Part shown: positions 18,221 through 28,580 of the stretch, piece after piece
How the letters are laid out: every line of letters starts with the position of its first letter
How positions within the stretch are numbered: the first letter of the stretch is position 1
Assembly (NCBI RefSeq): GCF_017743735.1
Contig: NZ_JAGHRO010000001.1
Location: 744,001-808,000 of the forward strand
DNA length: 64,000 bases
From: Shimia sp. R9_2
GTDB taxonomy: Bacteria > Pseudomonadota > Alphaproteobacteria > Rhodobacterales > Rhodobacteraceae
Reading direction: 5' to 3'
The notes under the pieces: generated by a model
The model's input: the letters and a program-made list of their open reading frames with translations, nothing else
The model's database searches: none
Told to the model about the DNA's origin: nothing
Program-made: the position numbers and the translations under genes

Positions 18221-19303
18221 TCACCGGTTTGCGCTGAAGGTGAAGAGCGACTGGATCGCGTACATCAGGCGGTCGAGCAGGAAGCCGATGATGCCGATGG
18301 TGAAGACGGCGACCATGATTTTGGCGAGTGAGCTGGAGGAGCCGTTCTGGAATTCATCCCAGACAAATTTGCCGAGACCCGGGTTCTGGGCGAGCATCTC
18401 TGCGGCGATCAGAACCATCCAGCCAACACCGAGCGACAGGCGCAGGCCGGTGAAGATCAGAGGCAGGGCAGACGGCAGCACCAGCTTGGTGATTTTGGTC
18501 CATGTGTTCATCTTCAGAACCTTGGAGACGTTCACCAGATCCTTGTCGATGGAGGCCACCCCCAGAGAGGTGTTGATAAGAGTTGGCCAGAGAGAACAAA
18601 GGGTTACGGTGATCGCGGAGGTCAGGAAGCTCTTGGAAAACAGGCCGTCATCCACGGTGTAGGTGGCGGAGACCACCATGGTCACGATGGGTAGCCATGC
18701 GAGTGGAGAGACGGGTTTGAAGATCTGGATCAGCGGGTTGATGGCGGCGTTGGCGTAGAGCGAGAGGCCCGCCATGATGCCCAGAGGGATCGCAATGGCG
18801 GAGCCGATCAGGAAGCCAAAGAACACCGTTTTGATCGAAGTCCAGATTTGATCGTAGTAGCTGGGGCTACCTGTGTACTTGATATCTTTGACTTTTTCCG
18901 GCTGACCGGCTGCGATGAACTTGGCGTTGCGCTTCTCGACGCGCTCCATGAATTTCGCTTCTTTGGCGGCCTTGGCCTGTGCGTCTTCGTGCAGATTGAC
19001 GGCTTCGGTCCAGACTTCTTTGGGGCCGGGCACCGCGCCGAGGGAGGTTTGCACTTTGGGGGCGAGGTTGCCCCAGAGCACAAGAAAGACGCAGATGGCG
19101 AGCAGCGGTACGCCCAAAAGGCGCCATATTTCAGTGGCTTGGGCCTTTGGGTTGTCGCCTGCGGCGGCTTTCAGGATCGGGGTGATGAAGCTCAGGCCGA
19201 GGACTTGGAACCAAGCGTCGGCCTTGTTGATGCGGGTGAAGAGACGGGCGCGCTTGGCTTCGCGGTCTTCCTCAGCAATGGATTGGGGGTCGATTGTGGT
19301 CAT
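18221..19303 (-). CDS. nrtB: Nitrate ABC transporter permease
   Basis: The 360-residue inner membrane protein has a hydrophilic N-terminus, a first helix (VPLLAICVFLVLWG), a charged Ala/Lys/Glu-rich stretch (about 95-150) and then the five-helix permease core with the EAA-type loop NVSKVLKMNTWTKITKLVLPSALP. NrtB-type permeases of proteobacteria share this charged insert. It lies between nrtA and the double ATPase gene in the nas operon. Confidence 0.92.
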   Translation of the reverse strand: MTTIDPQSIAEEDREAKRARLFTRINKADAWFQVLGLSFITPILKAAAGDNPKAQATEIWRLLGVPLLAICVFLVLWGNLAPKVQTSLGAVPGPKEVWTEAVNLHEDAQAKAAKEAKFMERVEKRNAKFIAAGQPEKVKDIKYTGSPSYYDQIWTSIKTVFFGFLIGSAIAIPLGIMAGLSLYANAAINPLIQIFKPVSPLAWLPIVTMVVSATYTVDDGLFSKSFLTSAITVTLCSLWPTLINTSLGVASIDKDLVNVSKVLKMNTWTKITKLVLPSALPLIFTGLRLSLGVGWMVLIAAEMLAQNPGLGKFVWDEFQNGSSSSLAKIMVAVFTIGIIGFLLDRLMYAIQSLFTFSANR

Positions 19304-19419
19304 GGATATGTCCGTGGCTTTGAGTGGCTTGGGGCGCTGTTGCGTGAATGGTTAACGGCGAAATGGCACGTCGGTATTGCGTCGGTATCGCGACTGTTTC
19401 GCGTAGGTGGAAAAACGCG

Positions 19420-19446
19420 GCACGGGCAAAACTTAATCGCCCGTGC
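19420..19446 (-). promoter_or_regulatory. First nrtA-nrtB intercistronic hairpin
   Basis: GCACGGGC (19420-19427) pairs perfectly with GCCCGTGC (19439-19446) around an 11-base loop. It lies in the 189-base gap between nrtA and nrtB. With the second hairpin nearer nrtA it probably protects the nrtA message from 3' decay or reduces read-through. Confidence 0.6.
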
Positions 19447-19450
19447 GTTG

Positions 19451-19485
19451 CGTCGCCGGAAAGGGGAGCGATCCTTCCGGCGACG
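19451..19485 (-). promoter_or_regulatory. Second nrtA-nrtB intercistronic hairpin, adjacent to the nrtA stop
   Basis: CGTCGCCGGAA pairs with TTCCGGCGACG, and two further GG/CC pairs extend it past one bulged A. It starts 7 bases after the nrtA stop on the coding strand and has no U tract. This is the usual position of a stabilising hairpin after a highly expressed binding-protein gene. Confidence 0.65.
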
Positions 19486-19492
19486 GAGCCGA

Positions 19493-20857
19493 TCAGCCCT
19501 GTACTTCGGTGCCGACGACGCGCTGGTCGCCTTTCAGACCGATGGGCAGGCTGTCGAGGTAAGCGTTCGGGGCGCGGCCGTCATAGGTGATGCCGTCGAT
19601 GATGTCCTCAGCCGGGGTCGGCGCTTTGTAGCCGTCGCTGTCCCATGGGAAGTCCGCTTCGTTGGCGAGACCTTCATCCACCAGCAGGCGGGCGGCTTCG
19701 AGGTAGATCGCAGGCTTGTAGACAGACTTCGCCACTTCGTCATACCAGCTGTCCGGCTTGGCCTCTGCAATCTGGCCCCAGCGGCGCATCTGGGTCAGAT
19801 ACCAGACTGCGTCGGAGTAGAACGGGTAGGTCGCGTTGTAGCGGAAGAACACGTTGAAGTCCGGCACGTCGCGCTTGTCGCCCTTCTCGTACTCGAAGGT
19901 GCCGGTCATGGAGTTGGCGATCACGTCGTAATCCGCGCCCACATATTCCGGCTGGCTGAGGATGCGCACCGCCTCTTCGCGGTTGGCGTTGTCGTTTTCA
20001 TCGAGCCACATCGCGGCGCGGATCAAAGCCTTGGTCACGGCCAGCGTGGTGTTTGGATATTTCTCGGCAAACTCGGCGTTCAGACCGAAGACTTTCTCCG
20101 GGTTGTTCTTCCAGAGTTCGTAGTCGGTGATCACAGGCACGCCGATGCCTTTGAAGACGGCCTGCTGGTTCCAAGGCTCGCCCACGCAGTAGCCGTAGAT
20201 GGTGCCCGCTTCCATGGTGGCCGGCATCTGAGGCGGTGGGGTCACGGAGAGCAGAACATCCGCGCCGATCTGGCCGGTGATGTTTTCAGGAGAATAGTAG
20301 CCTGGCTCCAGACCACCGGCGGCGAGCCAGTAGCGCAGTTCGTAGTTGTGGGTGGAGACCGGGAACACCATGCCCATGTTGAACGGCTTGCCTTCAGAGG
20401 TGTATTTCTCGACCACCGGCTTCAGCGAAGCCGCGGAGATCGGGTGCTGTGGGCGGCCATCGTCCATCAGCGGCACGTGTGGTTTCATTTCTTCCCAGAT
20501 CTGGTTGGAGACGGTGATGCCGTTGCCGTTCAGATCCATGGAGAAGGGGGTGATGATATGGGCCTCGGTGCCGTAACCGATGGTGGCGGCAAGCGGCTGA
20601 CCTGCGAGCATATGCGCGCCGTCCAGCTGACCGTCGATCACACCGTCCAGAAGAACTTTCCAGTTTGCCTGTGCTTCCAGCGTGACAAACAGGCCTTCGT
20701 CATCGAAGTAGCCCTGCTCATAGGCCACGGCGAGCGGCGCCATGTCGGTGAGTTTGATGAAGCCGAACGTCAGCTCATCTTTCTCAAGTTCCAGTTCGGC
20801 CATGGCCGGGGTCACGAACATGGTCGTGGCCGCGAGGATGGAGGCAATGCGTTTCAT
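19493..20857 (-). CDS. nrtA: Nitrate ABC transporter substrate-binding protein
   Basis: The 454-residue periplasmic protein has a signal peptide ending AMA (about residue 20) and the NrtA/CmpA fold, with [41 protein letters not shown] and [12 protein letters not shown] as clear family blocks. It binds nitrate for the NrtB/ATPase importer. The gene follows a structured leader with an intrinsic terminator, so expression should depend on NasT antitermination. Confidence 0.94.
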   Translation of the reverse strand: MKRIASILAATTMFVTPAMAELELEKDELTFGFIKLTDMAPLAVAYEQGYFDDEGLFVTLEAQANWKVLLDGVIDGQLDGAHMLAGQPLAATIGYGTEAHIITPFSMDLNGNGITVSNQIWEEMKPHVPLMDDGRPQHPISAASLKPVVEKYTSEGKPFNMGMVFPVSTHNYELRYWLAAGGLEPGYYSPENITGQIGADVLLSVTPPPQMPATMEAGTIYGYCVGEPWNQQAVFKGIGVPVITDYELWKNNPEKVFGLNAEFAEKYPNTTLAVTKALIRAAMWLDENDNANREEAVRILSQPEYVGADYDVIANSMTGTFEYEKGDKRDVPDFNVFFRYNATYPFYSDAVWYLTQMRRWGQIAEAKPDSWYDEVAKSVYKPAIYLEAARLLVDEGLANEADFPWDSDGYKAPTPAEDIIDGITYDGRAPNAYLDSLPIGLKGDQRVVGTEVQG

Positions 20858-20905
20858 CTAGACTGTCCTTTTGTTTGCCCTGTTGGAGGAGATGGGCGGG
20901 GAACG

Positions 20906-20964
20906 AAAAAAGCCGCTGACCAAGAGACCGCGGGAGGAAGTGCGGTGTCAGGTCGAGCGGCTTT
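20906..20964 (-). terminator. Intrinsic terminator in the nrtA leader
   Basis: On the minus strand AAAGCCGCT plus GACC (one bulged C) pairs with GGTC plus AGCGGCTTT and runs into six U residues, 48 bases upstream of the nrtA ATG. Its 5' arm (AAAGCCGCT) overlaps the loop and 3' stem of the preceding hexaloop hairpin, so the two structures exclude each other. This is the expected control point for NasT. Confidence 0.88.
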
Positions 20965-21017
20965 GCTCAGAGTGTCCCCGGCTTCGGGGGCTGATTTTAC
21001 GGAACGCCCTTGTTCCG
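20954..21017 (-). promoter_or_regulatory. ANTAR-type hexaloop hairpin array (predicted NasT target) in the nrtA leader
   Basis: Read on the minus strand there are three hairpins in a row. Hairpin one (21017-21000) is CGGAAC [AAGGGC] GTTCCG. Hairpin two (20989-20976) is CCCC [GAAGCC] GGGG, or a CCCCG stem with a tetraloop. Hairpin three (20969-20954) is TGAGC [AAAGCC] GCTCG. ANTAR proteins bind paired hairpins with six-base loops having A at position 1 and G at position 4; loops one and three fit, and loop two has G at both positions. Hairpin three shares bases with the terminator's 5' arm. NasT is encoded directly upstream, so antitermination of nrtA is a strong inference. Confidence 0.8.
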
Positions 21018-21118
21018 TCTTGAGACCATTTGGCGGATCACGGTGCGTTGGCTCAAGCGCGAATCGCCGGTTTCTTGCTGCGTCGCCGCATGACGCGGGG
21101 TGATTGCCTATTTTTTAA

Positions 21119-22294
21119 TCACTCAGGGTGGGCGGGGTCGAAGATGCGCCCGTCAAAGAAGCGATCCGGCCCAAGGGTGAGCGGCCCATTGGTGGCCTTC
21201 ATCGCTGTTGGATGCGCCAGCGCGCCTTCGCATTTCTCAGAGGCCGCAGGCAGTACAGCGCCCAAGGGGGCGAGGTGGCGGCGGTAGAGATCGGAGCGGA
21301 AGACCGAGGCGGCGGTGGCGGCGGATTGGGCGCGGTCCAGCCCGAAGCGGGCGGCCATGCGGGTGCCGATCCAGGCGGCCTGACTTTTCCATGGGAAGGT
21401 GGCGGCGCTGTCAAAGAACTCCAGCATACGCGGCACGCAGTGGTTGGCCGCGCTTTGGTGGGTGAGCATCTGGCCGCTGAGCGCGCGGTCGAGAATTTCG
21501 GCGGAGACGTCGAGATATTCTGGCCATGCGAGGATGTCTGAGGCGGTGGAGCGTTTCGCCGGATCCGCCAGCCAGCGGCCCGCCTTCCAGACCGCGCGCA
21601 TCAGGCGCCCGGTGAGATCATCCTCCGCCTGCGCCCAATCGCGGCGCACGGCGAGCACTTTCTCCGGGGTGAAATTCCAGATCGCGGCCCCTGCGAGCAA
21701 AAGCCGCCCGCCGCCCTGTTCCACGGTGATGGAGCCCCAAGGCTCGCCCACGCAGAAGGCGTCGATCTCGTCCGCGGCGATGGCTTGGGCCATCAGCGGC
21801 GGCGCGATGATGCGCATGTCGAGCGCCTCGGGCGTGTTGAGGCCGGAGCTGGCCAGCCAGTAGTGCAGAAGTTCTGCGTGCATGGAAAACGGGAAGGGCA
21901 CGCCGACGCGCAGGGTGCGGCCCAGATTGGCCAGCGCCTGACCGGCCAAAGTGGCGTCCAGAAAATCGGGCAGGGGATGTTTGGCAGAGAGCTCGGCGGC
22001 CAAGCCGTTGGAAATCCCGATGGAATTGCCGTTGACCGAAAGCACGCAGAGCGCGTCGAGCTTGGTGGGGACACCGCCCAAACCCAACGCCATGGCCACA
22101 GGCACCGGCGCCAACATATGGGCGGCTTCGATCTGTCCGAGCACCAGCCGGTCGCGCAGGGTGGACCAGCTTGGCGCGCTTTGCAGATTGAGCGCGAGGC
22201 CTTCTTCTTCAGCAAAGCCCAGCTCATGGGCGACAATCAGAGGGGCGGCATCGACCAGCGGCATGAAGCCCACAGAGAGCGGCAGGGTTCTCAT
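21119..22294 (-). CDS. nasS: NasS, cytoplasmic nitrate sensor of the NasST system
   Basis: The 391-residue protein is homologous to NrtA/CmpA (opening LSVGFMPLVDAAPLIVAHELGF; CVGEPWGSITVEQ) but has no signal peptide, so it stays in the cytoplasm. In known NasST systems it binds NasT without nitrate and releases it when nitrate or nitrite binds. Its ATG overlaps the nasT stop by 4 bases. Downstream lies the hairpin leader of the nrt-nir-nas operon. An exported binding protein is the alternative, but the missing signal and the nasT pairing argue against it. Confidence 0.92.
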   Translation of the reverse strand: MRTLPLSVGFMPLVDAAPLIVAHELGFAEEEGLALNLQSAPSWSTLRDRLVLGQIEAAHMLAPVPVAMALGLGGVPTKLDALCVLSVNGNSIGISNGLAAELSAKHPLPDFLDATLAGQALANLGRTLRVGVPFPFSMHAELLHYWLASSGLNTPEALDMRIIAPPLMAQAIAADEIDAFCVGEPWGSITVEQGGGRLLLAGAAIWNFTPEKVLAVRRDWAQAEDDLTGRLMRAVWKAGRWLADPAKRSTASDILAWPEYLDVSAEILDRALSGQMLTHQSAANHCVPRMLEFFDSAATFPWKSQAAWIGTRMAARFGLDRAQSAATAASVFRSDLYRRHLAPLGAVLPAASEKCEGALAHPTAMKATNGPLTLGPDRFFDGRIFDPAHPE

Positions 22295-22875
22295 GACAGA
22301 AGCTCCGATGCGGTCACAAGGGCCTGGGCGACATCGACAATTTTCTTGCCCTGGCTCATGGCGGTTTTGCGGATGAGGGCGTAGGCTTCTTCTTCCGGCA
22401 GGCCACGCGCACGCATCAGAATGCCTTTGGCGCGGTCGATGATCTTGCGTTCCTCAAGCGCGCGTTTGGTGGCGGCGAGCTCGTTGCGCATGCGGGCAAA
22501 CATGTGAAACCGGGCGATGGCGGCATCGAGCACCGGTTTGACGCGATCGGGGTGCATGCCGTCCACAACATAGGCCGACACGCCCGCCTCGATGGCCGCC
22601 TTTGTCAGGCTGTCGTCTGAGCGGTCCACAAACATTGCCACCGGGCGCTCCAGCGGCGAGGAGGCCAGGGTGAGCGCGTCAATCGCATCGCGGCTGGGAT
22701 TGGCCACATCCACCAGCACAAGATCGGGGTTCAGCTCGGCCACAGAGCGGGCCAGACCGGTGGATTCGGAGAGCACCCGGATGTGGTGGTCTCCGGTCTC
22801 GGTCAGGCTGTCGATGATGGCTTCGGCCCGATGTTTGTCGGGCTCCACGACGAGGATGGTGAGCTTGGCTGTCAC
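22291..22875 (-). CDS. nasT: NasT, ANTAR-domain RNA-binding response regulator
   Basis: The 194-residue protein has a receiver-like N-terminal domain (about 5-125) and a C-terminal ANTAR domain (about 130-190; RALEERKIIDRAKGILM and EEEAYALIRKTAMSQG). ANTAR proteins bind paired hexaloop hairpins in nascent RNA and prevent termination. The leader between nasS and nrtA has such hairpins plus a terminator. It is the first gene of the cluster on the minus strand. Confidence 0.95.
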   Translation of the reverse strand: MTAKLTILVVEPDKHRAEAIIDSLTETGDHHIRVLSESTGLARSVAELNPDLVLVDVANPSRDAIDALTLASSPLERPVAMFVDRSDDSLTKAAIEAGVSAYVVDGMHPDRVKPVLDAAIARFHMFARMRNELAATKRALEERKIIDRAKGILMRARGLPEEEAYALIRKTAMSQGKKIVDVAQALVTASELLS

Positions 22876-22942
22876 GGGTGGCTGTTTCCGGGGCGGCTGT
22901 GGCGGTTGCCCCGTGATAGTGCCGCAGTGCAGCGAAGGGCCA

Positions 22943-22959
22943 CGCAGGGGAGGCCTGCG
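22943..22959 (-). promoter_or_regulatory. Hairpin with CCTCC loop upstream of nasT
   Basis: On the minus strand CGCAGG pairs with CCTGCG around a five-base CCTCC loop, 68 bases upstream of the nasT start. It would lie in the 5' untranslated region if transcription begins further upstream. The loop is complementary to a Shine-Dalgarno sequence. No function is established. Confidence 0.3.
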
Positions 22960-23031
22960 CGGCGGGTGTGACGCAGTGTGCTGCTTGGTTTTTGGGCGTA
23001 ATTGGAGTGCTTTGATGTTTTGTTGGGCGCT

Positions 23032-23775
23032 TTAGATGCAGCGCCCGCCGTCGACCTCCATCAGCGTGCCGGTGATCATGGAAGCTTCATCAGAGCAGAG
23101 GAAGGCGGCGGCGTTGCCCATGTCTTCGGGTTGGGAGAAGCGGCCGAGCGGGATGGTGGCGAGGAATTTGGCGCGAATTTCCGGCGTGTCCTCGCCCATG
23201 AAGGACTTCAGGAGCGGGGTTTCGCCTGCCACCGGGTTGAGCGCATTGACGCGGATGCCATGGGGGGCGAGCTCTACGGCCATGGCTTTGGTGGCGGTGT
23301 TCACCCAGCCTTTGGAGGCGTTGTACCAGTTGAGGTTAGGGCGCGGAGAGAGGCCTGCGGTGGAGGAGATGTTGAGGATCGCGCCTGCGTTGCGGGACTT
23401 CATATGGGGGATGAGCGCCTGAGCGATCAGGTAGATGGATTTGCAGTTCACAGCGAATACACGGTCAAAATCGCTCTCCGTGACGGTTTCCATCGGGGCG
23501 GGCAGATGGGTGACACCGGCGTTGTTCACCAGAATGTCGATCTGCCCCCACGCGTCAAGCGCGGTGTCGATCATGTCCTGAACGCTGCTGGCATCGGCCA
23601 CATCCACGGTGCAGGGGGTGGCGTTTTCATGCTCGGCGGCTTTGGCACTGGCGGCGTCGCCGTTGATGTCGGCCACCAGCACCTTGGCGCCTTCAGCGAG
23701 GAATTTGTCGACGATGCCCGCGCCAAAGCCCTGGGCGCCTCCGGTGATGATGGCGGTTTTGTTGTGAAGGCGCAT
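23032..23775 (-). CDS. SDR family NAD(P)-dependent oxidoreductase
   Basis: The 247-residue classical short-chain dehydrogenase has the cofactor loop ITGGAQGFGAGI, the NNAG motif (VNNAGVTHLP), a catalytic Ser region (ILNISSTAG) and the YxxxK pair in NWYNASKGW. It probably oxidises or reduces a hydroxyl or keto group of an intermediate made by the upstream operon. It is the last gene of that operon, 74 bases after the aldehyde dehydrogenase gene; the gap holds one copy of the GCCTCCGGCGGGGATAT repeat. Confidence 0.9.
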   Translation of the reverse strand: MRLHNKTAIITGGAQGFGAGIVDKFLAEGAKVLVADINGDAASAKAAEHENATPCTVDVADASSVQDMIDTALDAWGQIDILVNNAGVTHLPAPMETVTESDFDRVFAVNCKSIYLIAQALIPHMKSRNAGAILNISSTAGLSPRPNLNWYNASKGWVNTATKAMAVELAPHGIRVNALNPVAGETPLLKSFMGEDTPEIRAKFLATIPLGRFSQPEDMGNAAAFLCSDEASMITGTLMEVDGGRCI

Positions 23776-23816
23776 GTGTTGGTCCTTTTTATCTGGGCCG
23801 GGGCAAAGAGAGAAAT

Positions 23817-23848
23817 GCCTCCGGCGGGGATATTTGAAGAATGAGAAG
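23817..23848. repeat. Intergenic repeat GCCTCCGGCGGGGATATTT, copy 1
   Basis: On the plus strand the word GCCTCCGGCGGGGATATTT is followed by GAAGAATGAGAAG. It begins directly after the aldehyde dehydrogenase stop when read on the coding (minus) strand. A near-identical 32-base copy occurs at 40918-40949 and a shorter match at 32962-32996. Confidence 0.75.
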
Positions 23849-23849
23849 C

Positions 23850-25295
23850 CTAGCCGTGCAGAGCGGCCACGGTTTTGAGCTGAGAGAAGTGGAAGAGGGC
23901 TTCAAAGCCTTTTTCGCGGCCGTGGCCGGAGTGGCCGGTGCCGCCGAAGGGCAGCTCTACCCCGCCGCCCGCGCCGTAGTTGTTGAGGAAGACCTGACCG
24001 GCGTTGAGCTGTTTGGCGAGACGCATCTGACGCGCGCCGTTCTGGGACCAGACCGAGGCGACGAGGCCATAGTTTGTGCTGTTGGCGATGGCGAGCGCCT
24101 CATCTTCGCTGTCAAAGGGGATGAGCACCTGAACGGGGCCGAAGATTTCCTCCTGTGCGAGGCTGTGATCGGGGGGCACATCGGCAAAAAGCGTGGGGGG
24201 CACGTAGTGTCCGGGGGCGTCGGTGGCGATTTCGCCCTGGGCGGCGATGGTCAGGTCCGCGCCTTTGGTGAGGAAGTCTGACACGATGTCTTTTTGCCGG
24301 GCGGAGATCAGCGGGCCGAGGGTCGCATCCTCCATGGCAGGCGCGGCGCGCATCGTTTTGTAGGCCTCAGACATGCGGGTTTTGACCTCTTCATAGATGC
24401 TGCGCTCCACCAGAATGCGGGAGGAGGCGGAGCAGGTCTGGCCCGCGTTTTGGATGCCTGCGTTCACAAGGAAGGGCAGGGCGGCATCGAGATCGGCATC
24501 CGCAAAGACCAGCTGTGGGGATTTGCCGCCAAGTTCCAGTGTGACCGGCACGACGTTTTCCGCGGCAGCGGCCTGCACAAGGCGGCCGGTGTTCACCGAG
24601 CCGGTGAAGGAGATGTGGTTCACCTCCGGATGGGCGGCGAGCGCGGCCCCGGCTTCGGCCCCAAGACCCGGCACCACATTGAGCGCGCCGTCGGGCAGGC
24701 CCGCCTGTTGTGCCAGATCGGCAAAGGCCAGCGCGGTGAGGCAGGCTTCTTCGGCGGGTTTGAGAACACAGGCGTTGCCCATGGCGAGCGCGGCCCCGAC
24801 CGAGCGGCCAATGATCTGCATCGGGTAGTTCCACGGCACGATGTGGCCGGTCACGCCAAAGGGCTCGCGCAGGGTGTAGACGGTGTAGCCATCCAGATAG
24901 GGGATGGTTTCGCCATGCACCTTATCGGCTGCGCCGCCGTAGAACTCCATGTAGCGCGCCAATGCGGTGACATCGTTGCGCGCCTGTGTGAGCGGTTTGC
25001 CCACGTCCTGCGCCTCAAGCCGGGCGAGGGTTTCAGCATGCTCCATCACAAGCTGGCCGATGCGGGTGAGGATGCGCCCGCGCTCCACAGCGGTGGCGCG
25101 GCCCCAGTCGCTGTTGCGCGCGGCCTGTGCGGCGGCCACGGCAGCGTCGATGTCTGCCTTGGCACCGCGCGCGATGGTGGCCAGCGGGCTGCCGTCTGAG
25201 GGGTTGGTCAGCGCCAATGTGCCGCCGGAGAGGGCTGGTTGCCATGTGCCGCCGATGAGGCATTTGGACGGGTCAAACCAGAGATCGGAAGTCAT
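23850..25295 (-). CDS. NAD(P)-dependent aldehyde dehydrogenase
   Basis: The 481-residue enzyme has the family's oxyanion and cofactor residues (HIVPWNYPMQ), the VTLELGGKSPQ block with the general-base Glu, the catalytic cysteine in NAGQTCSASSR, and EEIFGPV near the C-terminus. It oxidises an aldehyde to a carboxylate. Its start overlaps the upstream hydrolase stop by 4 bases, so it belongs to the same catabolic operon. The natural aldehyde is unknown; amino-aldehyde substrates would fit the transporter context but are a guess. Confidence 0.94.
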   Translation of the reverse strand: MTSDLWFDPSKCLIGGTWQPALSGGTLALTNPSDGSPLATIARGAKADIDAAVAAAQAARNSDWGRATAVERGRILTRIGQLVMEHAETLARLEAQDVGKPLTQARNDVTALARYMEFYGGAADKVHGETIPYLDGYTVYTLREPFGVTGHIVPWNYPMQIIGRSVGAALAMGNACVLKPAEEACLTALAFADLAQQAGLPDGALNVVPGLGAEAGAALAAHPEVNHISFTGSVNTGRLVQAAAAENVVPVTLELGGKSPQLVFADADLDAALPFLVNAGIQNAGQTCSASSRILVERSIYEEVKTRMSEAYKTMRAAPAMEDATLGPLISARQKDIVSDFLTKGADLTIAAQGEIATDAPGHYVPPTLFADVPPDHSLAQEEIFGPVQVLIPFDSEDEALAIANSTNYGLVASVWSQNGARQMRLAKQLNAGQVFLNNYGAGGGVELPFGGTGHSGHGREKGFEALFHFSQLKTVAALHG

Positions 25296-26160
25296 TTAGT
25301 ATCCTTTGAGGGAATGCGTTGGAGGAAATTTCGCAAGAGGTTGAAATAGGTGTCAGGGGCGTCAAACTCCGGCAGGTGGCCGCAGTTTGGCAGGCAATGG
25401 TGGGCCGAGTCGCTGTGGGTGAGCGCGGCGGTTAGGGTTTCGGAAAAGGCGCTGGGCATGATCGGATCTTTGTCGCCGCTGATGATCAGGCTGGGGCAGG
25501 TGATCTTGGCGAGCGCGGCGCGGAAATCAAAGCGGCCCATTTCATTGGTGGGGCCGTTGAAATGCAGGGCGACCGGGTCTTTCATCAGCACGCGGGACCA
25601 GAAGTCGGGCTCTATCGCGCGTTGTGTGTAGTGGGGGACGCAGATCCGGCCGTAGGTGGCGCGGGAGACGGATGTGGGGTTGCCCCAGTAGTTTTGCGCA
25701 GCCGCTTGAGCTTCCGGGCCGACCAAGTGGCCAAAGGCGTTGTAAATCGTGGGGAAATCGACCTTTGCGGTGGTGTTGGACAGAATGAGGCCCGCGAGGC
25801 GATCGGGGTATTTGGTGGCAAAGGCCTGCGCGACAAAGCCGCCAAAGCTGCCGCCGTAGAGGATCGGAGCGGTGATCTCCAGCGCATCACAGAGCGTGGC
25901 GAGATCGTCGGCCCATTGATCCAGCGTCCAGAGCGCGGGATCGCCATCGTCAGAGCGGCCATTGCCGCGGTGGTCGAGATAGAGGATGTGGCAGAGGTCA
26001 GAGAGTGCGGCGGCGTAATGGGGCTTAAAGATCGAGTGATCCGCGCCGGGGCCGCCGTGCAGCAGGATCAGCGTGGGTTTCTGCCGCAGCGTAGGGCCGT
26101 CTGCGACCCATTCCGGCCCGTCAAAATCCACAAACAGGCGCACGCCGTTGATCAGAAGCC

Positions 26161-26164
<4 letters not shown>
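25292..26164 (-). CDS. Alpha/beta hydrolase, proline iminopeptidase (S33)-like
   Basis: The 290-residue hydrolase has the HGGPG oxyanion motif typical of S33 peptidases, the nucleophile elbow GGSFGG and a C-terminal catalytic histidine in NCGHLPEF. There is no signal peptide, so it acts in the cytoplasm on imported material. It overlaps the ABC ATPase gene upstream and the aldehyde dehydrogenase gene downstream by 4 bases each. Amide, ester or N-terminal peptide bond cleavage are all possible. Confidence 0.9.
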
Positions 26165-27758
<1,594 letters not shown>

Positions 27759-27762
<4 letters not shown>

Positions 27763-28580
27763 GTGCGCACCACGCGGATTTTGGGGTCAAGCCAGTCGCG
27801 CAGCCCGTCGCCCAAGAGGTTGAGGCCCAGCACTGCGCTGATGATGGCGAGGCCGGGGATGAGCGCGAGGTGGGGGGCGAAGGAGACCATGGTTTGCGCG
27901 TCTGCGAGCATGCGGCCCCATGAGGGGGTGGGCGGCTGTGCGCCAAGGCCGACGTAGCTGAGGCCTGCCTCTGCAAGGATGCCGAGAGAGAACTGGATGG
28001 TGCCCTGCACGATCAGGAGGTTGGCGACATTGGGCAGGATGTGCTCGACGCTGATGTGGGCGCGGGATTTGCCGGCGACGCGGGCGGCGAGGATGAAGTC
28101 GCGTTGCCAGAGCGGCAGCGCACCGGCGCGGGTGAGGCGGGCAAAGACCGGCACGTTGAAGATGCCGATGGCGAGGATCGCGTTGACTGCGCCGGGGCCC
28201 AAGATGGCGGTGATCAGGATGGCGATCACGAGGCTGGGGAAGGCAAAGATCAGATCGTTGCCGCGCATGATCAGCTCATCAGCCCAGCCACCTTGCCGCG
28301 CGGCGGCCCAGAGGCCAAGCGGTACGCCAAGTCCCATGCCGATGCCCACCGCCACCAGCGCCACGGCGAGCGAGGTGCGTGCGCCGACCATGATCATTGA
28401 AAAGATGTCGCGGCCGAAGTGGTCGGTGCCAAACCAATGCAAAGCGCTGGGCGTTTGCAGCTTGTTGGGGATGTCCATCGTGGTGATGTCATAAGGCGTC
28501 CAGACAAAGCTTATGAGCGCGGCGCTGACCACGATCAGGCAGAGCAGACCGCCAAGGAGGATGTTGCGCGACAGGCTCAT
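27759..28580 (-). CDS. ABC transporter permease, DppC type (second system)
   Basis: The 273-residue membrane protein has the DppC hallmark WFGTDHFGRDIFSMIMVGART after its first helix and an EAA-like loop (ILAARVAGKSRAHISVEHILPNV). It overlaps both neighbouring transporter genes by 4 bases. It is the second translocation subunit of the importer. Confidence 0.92.

Noticed and set aside
18848-21103. Very long open frame (751 residues) on the plus strand, antisense to nrtB, nrtA and the leader
   Set aside because: It lies opposite clear nrt genes, has no ribosome site or recognisable domain, and its composition (His, Val, Arg-rich) is that of a codon-bias shadow in GC-rich DNA.
22876-23031. Sigma-54 promoter upstream of nasT
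   Set aside because: TGGCCC and TGCA elements occur but the spacing is one base short of the required distance.
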